Assembly (NCBI GenBank): GCA_947074165.1
Contig: CAMTOT010000180.1
Coordinates: 1 to 6,149, forward strand
Origin: an uncultured Bacteroidales bacterium
GTDB lineage: Bacteria; Bacteroidota; Bacteroidia; Bacteroidales; JAUNSR01
Length of the DNA stretch: 6,149 bases
Direction: 5' to 3'
Translations under genes and position numbers: made by a program
Notes under the pieces: generated by a model
Told to the model about the DNA's origin: nothing
Databases searched by the model: none
What the model saw: the letters and a program-made list of their open reading frames with translations, nothing else
Part shown: piece by piece, positions 1 to 6,149 of the stretch
Layout of the letters: every line of letters begins with the position of its first letter
How positions within the stretch are numbered: the first letter of the stretch is position 1

Positions 1-3
1 AAT

Positions 4-45
4 AATGAGCGGTGACTGGAGTTCAGACGTGTGCTCTTCCGATCT
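4..45 (+). other. Illumina TruSeq adapter and index left in the assembly
   Basis: Bases 12-45 match the 34-nt Illumina TruSeq index-side (read 2) adapter exactly as I remember it, ending in GCTCTTCCGATCT. The eight bases before it, AATGAGCG (4-11), are the reverse complement of CGCTCATT, which I recall as TruSeq HT index D703, and bases 2-3 (AT) agree with the end of the P7 primer. The order P7 end, index, adapter, insert is that of a library molecule, so this is untrimmed adapter fused to the contig end and not bacterial DNA. Native sequence starts at about base 46. The adapter match is close to certain; the index name is from memory. Confidence 0.96.
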
Positions 46-54
46 ATTAATACA

Positions 55-112
55 AAAAAAGAGAAGAGCTATTCTTTACTGTTATATGTAAAGAATAGCT
101 CTTCTCTTTTTT
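55..112 (-). terminator. Strong hairpin terminator downstream of the pectate lyase gene
   Basis: A perfect 19-bp inverted repeat (61-79 against 88-106, core GAAGAGCTATTC) surrounds an 8-nt loop (80-87). It is flanked by an A run (54-60) and a T run (107-112) that extend the pairing to 25 bp. Read on the minus strand, the hairpin lies 18 bp past the pectate lyase stop codon and is followed by a run of seven T, as in an intrinsic terminator. Because A and T runs sit on both sides, it could also stop transcription arriving on the plus strand from a gene now missing to the left. Confidence 0.9.
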
Positions 113-130
113 ATTATAATAGTTTTACGA

Positions 131-1894
131 TTATCTGATCATAAACTTCTTTCCATTACGGATATAAACACCCTTACCTGGATTAACTACTTTGCGACCT
201 GTAAGATCATAAATGATATTATCACCTTGCTGCTGCTCCTGCAGTGTGTTATCAATAGAAGTACCATAACCCGGTGCTTTATCAAATATACTTACCAAAC
301 CACCTGTATAATTAGTAATAGCAAGTTTCAGAGGATCATTCAAAGCATAAGAATTGTCATCAGCCGCTGTAAAGTTCCAGATAAAATCACCTCCATGCAT
401 ACGTCCTGCATCGCTTATTACAATATCACGCACATCTTCAGCCGCATCAGGCGTATACTTATACATTTTAGAGGTATCTGTATCAAAGTTGTTATATACA
501 GTTCCACCTGCTATTGTTTTAAAGGTTGACGGTACAAGTTCATCTCTGCTGTCTGCTTCATAACAATCAAAGCTTTTAGCGCTTTGCTTATGGGTAATAA
601 GACTAAATGAGGAACTCTTTTCAGTAAAGTGGTTTCCAAACGATTTAATCATACCTCCGTTTTCGCCTGAGAATGTTCCGTCTCCGGTTGCGTCGGTACC
701 CTGTTTAGAGCTCATCATTGGCCTGGAGGTATTTCTGAAGTAGTTATTCTCCACAAATATGTTAGACCCCATACATGCTCCAACACCATATTTAGAATTA
801 CCGTCATAATAGTTATTAAACACATGCACTGTCATAGTACGTACACGCGGATGACGTGAATCGCTTCTGTCAAACCAGTTATGATGATATGATATAAAGT
901 TTTCACCTGATTCTGATTTCATACCACACAGCGACATCTTGCCCGAATCCCAAAAGTGATTGTAAGAAAGTGTCAGATACTTAGAGTTTCCTTTAAGATC
1001 AAGTGAACCGTCTCCTTTTACCTGGTCTGAAGCGCTACCTTTTTTACCATAAAAGAAGTCAATATTGTGTACCCAGATATTGGAATTATCAGTATCAAGA
1101 GAAAGGCAGTCATCCCAACAAAGCATGATAGCAAAATTTCTCAATTCAACACTCTTACAGTTACGTAGAAGAATACCAAAACTATAAATAGTAGCATCAT
1201 TGCCGACACCCTCTATTGTGAGATTCATTGTGCTGTATGCCTTATTGCCTTTAATCTGCAAACCTTCCGCTGAACTGCTAAACTTATCCATATCATTTTC
1301 ATGCAGAGTCCCGATAATACGAAATGCTATAGGAGTATTATCATAGCCTTTCTGGTATCCGTCTATAATATTCTGAAATCCGGTATAAGTCATAGTTTTT
1401 CCTTTCGAATCAACTATGATATCAGTAGATACTGTTTTCGCCGTCTCAGACGTTATATAAAGCACTTTCGCATTGTCTTTCAACTCTCCGTTGTCTTTAT
1501 ATGCCCCAATGCCCTCAGTGTGATTAAAATGAGCAAATCCGTCTCTATTATGCTCCCTGACTGAAAATACATCAGATACAGCCATTTCGCTGTTCATCTC
1601 ATTAAGACTAACGTCTACGGGTATCACCTTAAACTGATAATCTCCGGCAGCGATTCCCAGTACATCAGCCCTTCCGTAGCTTCCGTAATTGCGCACTAAC
1701 TGATGATCAAGCTGAATATAGGCTCCACCATTTTCTCTATAATAAACATTATATGTCTTAGCGTCAGACATTAAATCCCAGGTAACATAACCGGACTCAA
1801 ACCAACCCTCTGCCTCTTTTATATTTAGAGCCGCTCCCGCACTAAAAGAGGAAATTAACATCAAAGCAACAACAAGTAGTTTAGATTTTTTCAT
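131..1894 (-). CDS. Secreted pectate lyase, polysaccharide lyase family 1, with FN3-like domain and C-terminal secretion tail
   Basis: This 587-residue protein should cleave polygalacturonate by beta-elimination (EC 4.2.2.2), outside the cell or on its surface. Residues 1-21 form a signal peptide with an AGA|A cleavage site. Residues 22-112 resemble a fibronectin type III domain (YVTWD, TYNVYYR, GDYQFKVIP). Residues 120-440 form the PL1 parallel beta-helix. The RxPxxR motif is intact (347-RHPRVR-352), with Arg347 the expected catalytic base, and is followed by VHVFNNYYDG. Asp262, Asp295 and Asp299 (in DGSLD) align with the calcium-binding acids of the family. The usual WIDH is WVHN here (274-277), which I recall in Bacteroidales members too. 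Residues 558-587 (IYDLTGRKV, GKGVYIRNGKK) are a secretion tail. The ATG at 1892-1894 gives the signal peptide directly; the leader carries only a weak AAGG. No SusC/SusD pair is adjacent. The family assignment is firm; the precise substrate is inferred. Confidence 0.93.
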   Translation of the reverse strand: MKKSKLLVVALMLISSFSAGAALNIKEAEGWFESGYVTWDLMSDAKTYNVYYRENGGAYIQLDHQLVRNYGSYGRADVLGIAAGDYQFKVIPVDVSLNEMNSEMAVSDVFSVREHNRDGFAHFNHTEGIGAYKDNGELKDNAKVLYITSETAKTVSTDIIVDSKGKTMTYTGFQNIIDGYQKGYDNTPIAFRIIGTLHENDMDKFSSSAEGLQIKGNKAYSTMNLTIEGVGNDATIYSFGILLRNCKSVELRNFAIMLCWDDCLSLDTDNSNIWVHNIDFFYGKKGSASDQVKGDGSLDLKGNSKYLTLSYNHFWDSGKMSLCGMKSESGENFISYHHNWFDRSDSRHPRVRTMTVHVFNNYYDGNSKYGVGACMGSNIFVENNYFRNTSRPMMSSKQGTDATGDGTFSGENGGMIKSFGNHFTEKSSSFSLITHKQSAKSFDCYEADSRDELVPSTFKTIAGGTVYNNFDTDTSKMYKYTPDAAEDVRDIVISDAGRMHGGDFIWNFTAADDNSYALNDPLKLAITNYTGGLVSIFDKAPGYGTSIDNTLQEQQQGDNIIYDLTGRKVVNPGKGVYIRNGKKFMIR

Positions 1895-1926
1895 GATAAC
1901 CTTTTTATATACAATTATACTAAATG

Positions 1927-1934
1927 CAAAAGTA
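1927..1934 (-). promoter_or_regulatory. Candidate Bacteroidetes -7 promoter box for the pectate lyase
   Basis: On the minus strand these bases read TACTTTTG, a full match to the Bacteroidetes -7 consensus TAnnTTTG. The box lies 32 bp upstream of the pectate lyase ATG, leaving room for a short leader. No TTTG or TTG is seen at the expected 19-21 bp upstream of the box, so the -33 element is missing or degenerate. The gap between this gene and the one before it (1895-2001) holds no clear hairpin, so transcription from upstream may also contribute. Confidence 0.45.
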
Positions 1935-2001
1935 TAAGAGAGAAAAAAGCGGACATGTAAAAAATTAACTCAAAATGTGGATAAATTAAGACCTGTAATT
2001 T

Positions 2002-3732
2002 TTATTTTATCAACTTAACAACATTGCCTTCGCTGAATTTTATGATATAAAGACCCGATAAATATGATGATGCATCAAAAATTTCATCACCGTTTATTAC
2101 ATAATTACCCATCAGTTTCCCTGACACATTATACACCGACATTGTAGTCTGACACAGTGACTCAACCACAAGTTTATCAGCAGTGAATCTGACTTTAATT
2201 CCTGTATTTGCATCTATGCCGTCAACACCTGTCGCACTATGCTGGATTATCTCAACAGACTCTCTTCCACCATAATTACCAAGCTTAAGATTATAACTTC
2301 TTGCAGGAGCACCTTGAGGCAGCGGATTAACATACAATATTATATCAGAGTACCATATTTCAGGAGATATATAGTTTTCGTTCTGCTCAATATAAAGCCA
2401 TTCGGGAAGCCCTTTTTCACCATCTCCAAAAATAGGATTTACATTATTAAACAAAGGACTAACCCTTACTACAAACTCACCACCATCCTTATTTATGTCA
2501 ATCTTACTTTTATCCGGTCTTATATAACCATAAGCAGCGTTGCGAAGAGATATAAAAACGTTAGGTGTATTATCTCCCCAATGGCATATAGATCTATCTC
2601 CATTATCTACGGTTGTGAAAAATGATTTTACTTTATGACTGTCCTTTACCATTCGCTCTGTAACCGGACCGAAAATCACCCCCTGCTTATTAAATCCTGA
2701 TATCTCTATGACAAAAGCTTCTGTCATTGTGAAATCAGCAATTTTTTCATTCTGAGTAAATTTATCGGTCTTATAAAACTCGGTAAACTGAAGCCATGCA
2801 TATGACTCTGTATAAACATTCTTCATGCTTGCTTTTGCCACTGCGATTGTATCAAGATAAACAGGTTTTATACCATTAAGCTCCTCTTTTATTCTTATCA
2901 CATGACAATAGAAATTTACATCCTGAGGAGCGACAATAGTATCAAGCAGAATATCAACCGCGTTGAAGCTTAAAGCTGAAGCCGGACGATCAAAACGGGC
3001 AAGAACAGAGTTTATTCCATTAGAGATACCTGTCTCCGGAAATTTATCACAACCTGTACCAAACATATAAGCGCTTACTTTCGATATAGGATCCGTAGCA
3101 TATCGTCCTAAACTGATACCCATATCAAGATCGGCATTTGTAAAACCAGAGAACTCAACAATTTCATTTGTACTTGCGTTTCTTTTTGTAAACGATGTAC
3201 CTGATTGTCTGTATTTAGGAATAACATTAAAGTCATTAAAGAAATATTCTTTCCCAAGTTGATACGAAGACTCCGTATTTCCTGACCTGCTTATCAACTC
3301 AGGCATAGCGTACACAGATTTATACTGTGCGGGTAATGTCAATGATGTACTCTCTACTACAGGCATCAAAACCGGGTCCTGGCTATAGTCATCAATCAGG
3401 CTATAATTCCAGCAATAATATGATTCCTCATCAGGATTAGCTACTGTAAACACCATCTCTATATTTGACGGACCTATTGCTGTCGGTTCTGTATAACCGA
3501 ATTTTATTGTTGGCGATTGAAATAACACTCCGTCTGGCACACCATAAGACGCAGGTGTCACATTTGCCGCAACTTTAATAGTCGCATTTATTTCTGCTTC
3601 AGACTTGTTTAATTTCCTTAGCACAGTCATAGTACTATGGTCACTTTCATTATTTTTATTTATGGCTTCGTGATTATTAGCCATAGAGTTTACAGACACA
3701 GCGGCCAGTAATAGAAAAACAGATCTTTTCAT
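2002..3732 (-). CDS. Secreted protein of unknown function with BACON-like module and type IX secretion C-terminal tail
   Basis: I do not recognise this protein as a whole. The frame is open back to a TTG at 3778-3780 (592 codons), but the ATG at 3730-3732 is preferred. It gives a 576-residue product beginning MKRSVFLLLAAVSVNSMA|NN, a normal signal peptide, whereas the TTG start would put 16 polar residues in front of it. An ATG at 3739-3741, three codons earlier, is also possible. Numbering from the preferred start, residues 20-400 contain no motif I can name. Residues 405-500 resemble a BACON domain: strand KIDINKDGGEFVVRV, then LPEWLYIE, then ARSYNLKLGNYGGRESVEIIQ, as in glycan-associated Bacteroidales proteins. 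Residues 525-576 are a typical type A sorting tail of the type IX system (MSVYNVSGKLM, LSGLYIIKF, VVKLIK). The protein is probably exported and surface-attached or released. A glycan role is only suggested by the BACON-like module and the pectate lyase downstream. Confidence 0.85.
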   Translation of the reverse strand: MKRSVFLLLAAVSVNSMANNHEAINKNNESDHSTMTVLRKLNKSEAEINATIKVAANVTPASYGVPDGVLFQSPTIKFGYTEPTAIGPSNIEMVFTVANPDEESYYCWNYSLIDDYSQDPVLMPVVESTSLTLPAQYKSVYAMPELISRSGNTESSYQLGKEYFFNDFNVIPKYRQSGTSFTKRNASTNEIVEFSGFTNADLDMGISLGRYATDPISKVSAYMFGTGCDKFPETGISNGINSVLARFDRPASALSFNAVDILLDTIVAPQDVNFYCHVIRIKEELNGIKPVYLDTIAVAKASMKNVYTESYAWLQFTEFYKTDKFTQNEKIADFTMTEAFVIEISGFNKQGVIFGPVTERMVKDSHKVKSFFTTVDNGDRSICHWGDNTPNVFISLRNAAYGYIRPDKSKIDINKDGGEFVVRVSPLFNNVNPIFGDGEKGLPEWLYIEQNENYISPEIWYSDIILYVNPLPQGAPARSYNLKLGNYGGRESVEIIQHSATGVDGIDANTGIKVRFTADKLVVESLCQTTMSVYNVSGKLMGNYVINGDEIFDASSYLSGLYIIKFSEGNVVKLIK

Positions 3733-3749
3733 GCTTAGCATATATTTAT

Positions 3750-3780
3750 AAAACTTAGAGTAAGAGATTAAATTTTTCAA
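3750..3780 (-). promoter_or_regulatory. Candidate promoter for the BACON-like secreted protein
   Basis: On the minus strand, TTG (3780-3778) and TAAGTTTT (3757-3750) are separated by 20 bp. This resembles the Bacteroidetes pair TTTG and TAnnTTTG, with one mismatch in each. It lies between the upstream terminator and the preferred ATG at 3732, where a new transcription unit would be expected to start. The implied leader is only about 10 nt, which is short and lowers confidence. If correct, the upstream TTG is part of the promoter and not a start codon. Confidence 0.3.
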
Positions 3781-3807
3781 TAGTTCTTATTAAAAAGGGA
3801 ATTAAAT

Positions 3808-3841
3808 TAAAAAAAGCTGTCACAAATATCTGCGACAGCTT
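3808..3841 (-). terminator. Intrinsic terminator after the 66-residue protein gene
   Basis: Arms 3814-3824 and 3831-3841 pair over 11 bp (AAGCTGTC with GACAGCTT, then G-U, C-G and A-U) around a 6-nt loop. On the minus strand this is followed by seven T (3815-3809). It begins 9 bp past the stop codon of the 66-residue gene, so it closes the unit formed by that gene and the large surface protein upstream. Confidence 0.88.
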
Positions 3842-3850
3842 CTTATACGT

Positions 3851-4051
3851 TTAGTTAGAGTATTTTCCAGACCATGGATGAACATCCTGCTTTGATATAG
3901 TTCCTATCGTAGATGAAGAAGAACTACCATTAGAGGAGTTATTTATGCCTGGATTAGTAATAGTATTAGTAAGCCCAGATACTGCTATTACCCCTTCTGT
4001 ATGAAGTTCAATCATCTCGATTGAAGGTTTCAAATAAATATTTTTTTTCAT
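3851..4051 (-). CDS. Small Bacteroidales protein of unknown function (66 residues)
   Basis: The product starts MKKNIYLKPSIEMIELHTEG and continues IAVSG, followed by an Asn/Ser-rich stretch (about residues 37-47, with a run of five Ser) and ends in HPWSGKYSN. From memory, many Bacteroidales genomes carry small proteins with this plan: a basic MKKxYxxPxxE start, an amphipathic segment ending near a Ser-Gly, a low-complexity linker and a Trp-containing end. I know of no assigned function. It has no signal peptide, membrane segment or lipobox. The ATG at 4049-4051 has an AAGG just upstream. It lies 36 bp after the stop codon of the large surface protein and directly before a terminator, so it is probably the last gene of that unit. 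Its own terminator and the family-like N-terminus argue that it is real. Confidence 0.72.
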   Translation of the reverse strand: MKKNIYLKPSIEMIELHTEGVIAVSGLTNTITNPGINNSSNGSSSSSTIGTISKQDVHPWSGKYSN

Positions 4052-4087
4052 GCCTTAATATAAATCTTATTTAAATATACAAATTAA

Positions 4088-6149
4088 TTAATAAACAATC
4101 ACTTTATTTCCATTAACCAGATAAGTTCCCGCAGCTACCGATACTCGGTTAGTTCCTTCTGTTACTTCAACCTGATTTACAAGTGTTCCGTTTATTGTAT
4201 GTATAAGCAATGTACCTGCCTTAGTAGCTTCAACCATAATAGCGCCTTTTGTAGCATAAACTTTTGCGATATCTCTCGAACCTACAAGATCATCTTTAAC
4301 AAGCTCAAGACCTGTTCCGATATTGCTGCCAGCTACAATTTTAAGAGCAACTGCAGAAGCCGAAGCTGTTTCAATATATCCACGGAAAGGATTACTTGTT
4401 CTTGTTCCTGCATTAATAAACGAAGTACCTGTAGAAGAAAGTGTATATTGATTACTGCTCATTGTCTGAGGCGCAAGAGTACCAACATAAGAAGCACCGT
4501 TTATAGATACAGAAAGATCTGTTGTCGCCGGGATAAGAGTACTTGTTGCCGAGAATGTTATAGGACGTGCGTCAAGTCTGTTGCCATCACCAAATGAACC
4601 ACCCGGTAAAGCAATATTATATGGTGTATTAGCGTAGAAATTATTCGCGTCATCAAAACCTAATTCAAAAGTACCTGAATTAAATCCGGTATACTCTCTT
4701 ATCCAGAAATGAGCTCCGCTCTGCTGTCCTTTATTAAAGAACTGTATTTCTGTTTCTCTTGAATCACCTGACTGAATACCGCTTCCGTCACCACCAATTA
4801 CTCCTCTTATACTTTGTGGCGCAAATGGCAGAGTTATTGTTTCCCATCCTGCTCCAGCCGCAGTCGCAGGCAAGAAAGAGCGTACATAAGAGATTCTGTG
4901 ATTAGCTCTGAACGCAGTAGGGCAGTTAAATGGTTGGTTTGCATCAAGCGTATACGAGTAAAGCGTAGCACTATTATGAATAAGAAGCACACTGTTATTC
5001 CAGCCTGAAGGATAACTGCTTGATCCACCTTTAAGATATACAAGACAGTTTGTATTCGCGTTGTTGAATGTTGAATATCCTACTGACGGTACTTTCTCAA
5101 GAATAACACTTGTCAAAGATGTACATCCGCCAAAAGTATTACTCATCTCATAGATCCCGCTTAAATAATCAAATGACGCTGACTCAAGAGAAGAACACCC
5201 GTAAAAGGCACCGCTCATACTTAATGACATTGACATATCAGAAGATAACTCAGATGTTATAGTCTTAAGATTTTTACAGTTAGAGAATGCACCATTAATA
5301 TCAGCACCATTAGCAGATTCAAAATCTGAACCAAATACTAATCTTGTCAAATTAGATGATCCATTAAGAACAGCTCCTAATGCAACAAAATTTGAGGATG
5401 TCCACGCACCATTAAGCACAATTTCTGAAAGATTTGAAATTGAATGGTTATTTGGGCTTAAATTACCATTAACATATGGTTGAGGTATATATTCCCAAGT
5501 AACATTTAGGATTGTTGTTCCAGATATAGAATACTCTAACACATTATTCACAATCAGGTCTTTTCTATCCACTCCATTTAGCATAGCTGAAGATACACGG
5601 TATCCATCATTTGGAGAAAAGAAGAAACGCGCATTGTTACCTTGCATTACTCTGTTAGCTTCGACTGACACGCTACCACCAACTGTATTAGAATATGCGA
5701 AAATCTCATAAAAAGTCGCCAGATCAAAGATTATGTCAATATTGTCTTTGGGAACAATATTATAGGTAACAGGACTTGTTGATTTAGATGCTATTGTATT
5801 ACCATTTACAGAAACGGAACAGATATAATCGTCCAAATCAGATGGTGTCACTTTCAATATTTGCCCTAAAGAAAACTCGTGGTATGTAGTCCCTTCCGGA
5901 ATACTTACTGAATTATTTCCTCTAGTGACAAATACACTACCCAATGCATTATTTTTCTTAACTATATTTACAGTAGATATCGTTCTTGTGAATTCTATAT
6001 TAATCACACCTGGTCTTGAAGTAGGGGTATATTCAAAATAATAATATTTACCTTCGACAGGATCAATTTCTGTTTGTAACTCAATAAGACCTACACCACT
6101 TGCACTAACGTTAATTTCTGAGTTTGAATCTAAATCATCAAAAAGAATT
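4088..6149 (-). CDS. Large modular surface protein (InlB-type repeats, BspA-like LRRs, secretion tail), 5' end missing
   Basis: The stop codon is at 4088-4090 and the frame is open to the window edge, giving 686 complete codons with the start outside. The only candidate start inside is a GTG at 6005-6007, but the 47 codons before it read as protein (for example NVSASGVGLIELQTE, GKYYYFEYTP) and contain no Met. Residue 1 here is the Ile at 6146-6148. Residues 58-142 and 152-220 look like two divergent InlB/'bacterial repeat' beta modules (GGSVSVEA, FFFSPNDGYRV, LNGVDRK). Residues 235-375 hold about five BspA-like leucine-rich repeats of 22-28 residues, with GAFSNCKNL, GAFYGCSSL and NTFGGCTSL. 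Residues 400-600 contain WETITLPFAP and PYNIALPGG, a pattern I associate with Prevotella surface proteins. Residues 628-686 (AKVYATKGAIMVEA, AAGTYLVNGNKVIV) are a C-terminal tail like those used for export, possibly the family called DUF6383. An adhesion or binding role is likely; the ligand is unknown. Confidence 0.85.
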   Translation of the reverse strand, partial: ILFDDLDSNSEINVSASGVGLIELQTEIDPVEGKYYYFEYTPTSRPGVINIEFTRTISTVNIVKKNNALGSVFVTRGNNSVSIPEGTTYHEFSLGQILKVTPSDLDDYICSVSVNGNTIASKSTSPVTYNIVPKDNIDIIFDLATFYEIFAYSNTVGGSVSVEANRVMQGNNARFFFSPNDGYRVSSAMLNGVDRKDLIVNNVLEYSISGTTILNVTWEYIPQPYVNGNLSPNNHSISNLSEIVLNGAWTSSNFVALGAVLNGSSNLTRLVFGSDFESANGADINGAFSNCKNLKTITSELSSDMSMSLSMSGAFYGCSSLESASFDYLSGIYEMSNTFGGCTSLTSVILEKVPSVGYSTFNNANTNCLVYLKGGSSSYPSGWNNSVLLIHNSATLYSYTLDANQPFNCPTAFRANHRISYVRSFLPATAAGAGWETITLPFAPQSIRGVIGGDGSGIQSGDSRETEIQFFNKGQQSGAHFWIREYTGFNSGTFELGFDDANNFYANTPYNIALPGGSFGDGNRLDARPITFSATSTLIPATTDLSVSINGASYVGTLAPQTMSSNQYTLSSTGTSFINAGTRTSNPFRGYIETASASAVALKIVAGSNIGTGLELVKDDLVGSRDIAKVYATKGAIMVEATKAGTLLIHTINGTLVNQVEVTEGTNRVSVAAGTYLVNGNKVIVY

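Noticed and set aside
12..45. GC-richer stretch at the left end as a transferred or regulatory element
   Set aside because: It matches a known sequencing adapter, so its different composition has a technical cause.
1301..1564. Plus-strand open frame of 87 codons opposite the pectate lyase
   Set aside because: It is fully antisense to the lyase coding region, with no plausible family match or start context.
2239..2625. Plus-strand open frame of 128 codons opposite the BACON-like protein
   Set aside because: The translation is an irregular Ile/Tyr/Arg-rich string typical of the reverse of AT-rich coding sequence, and it overlaps the conserved BACON-like region.
4052..4110. Possible separate promoter for the 66-residue gene (TATATTTA at 4072-4079 on the minus strand)
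   Set aside because: The -7 match is imperfect, and the only TTG nearby (4096-4098) is 16 bp away, too close for the usual spacing; co-transcription with the upstream gene is simpler.
4199..4597. Plus-strand open frame of 132 codons inside the surface-protein gene
   Set aside because: It lies opposite a well-supported minus-strand gene; its Cys-, Arg- and Ser-rich translation has no domain logic and looks like the antisense shadow of Ser/Thr/Ala-rich codons.
4834..5043. Minus-strand frame of 69 codons with a hydrophobic stretch (QAGITVCFLFIIVL)
   Set aside because: It is out of frame inside the surface-protein gene, and the hydrophobic stretch arises from a frame shift of the real codons.
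1..6149. CRISPR array, tRNA/rRNA, insertion sequence, prophage or retron-like element
   Set aside because: No regular spaced repeats, tRNA-like folds, transposase motifs, terminal inverted repeats or reverse transcriptase motifs were seen; the only strong inverted repeats are the two terminators.

Overview
The window looks like a short metagenomic or draft-genome contig from a Bacteroidales bacterium, most likely a Prevotella-like gut or rumen lineage. This is inferred from the AT-rich sequence, the C-terminal secretion tails on all three large proteins (for example IYDLTGRKV...GKGVYIRNGKK), a BspA-type leucine-rich repeat region, a small 'MKKxIYxKPxIE' protein of a kind common in this order, and a TAnnTTTG-type promoter box instead of E. 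coli-type boxes. Nothing in the sequence fixes the species.

Layout: all four genes lie on the minus strand, so transcription runs from the right edge to the left. Bases 4-45 are not biological. They match an Illumina TruSeq index plus read-2 adapter, so native sequence starts at about base 46. A strong, nearly symmetric hairpin terminator (55-112) follows. Next come a secreted family-1 pectate lyase with an N-terminal fibronectin-III-like domain (131-1894), a secreted protein of unknown function with a BACON-like module and a type IX secretion tail (2002-3732), a second hairpin terminator (3808-3841), a 66-residue protein of unknown function (3851-4051), and the C-terminal part of a large modular surface protein (4088 to the right edge). 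That last protein is cut by the window edge: its frame stays open for 47 codons upstream of the GTG at 6005-6007, which is therefore probably not a start.

Transcription units, as inferred: the large surface protein and the 66-residue protein (36 bp apart) form one unit ending at the 3808-3841 terminator. The unknown secreted protein starts a new unit just after that terminator, from a plausible promoter at 3750-3780. The pectate lyase has its own -7-like box at 1927-1934, but no hairpin separates it from the gene upstream, so read-through is possible. Its unit ends at the 55-112 hairpin.

Functionally, only the pectate lyase has an assignable reaction: cleavage of polygalacturonate in plant cell wall pectin. 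The other two large proteins look like exported surface or adhesion proteins. No SusC/SusD pair, regulator, transposase, RNA gene or CRISPR array is visible. I see no convincing new multi-gene system. The points most worth a second look are the adapter contamination, the truncated modular surface protein, the small protein next to it, and the three different secretion tails carried by neighbouring genes.
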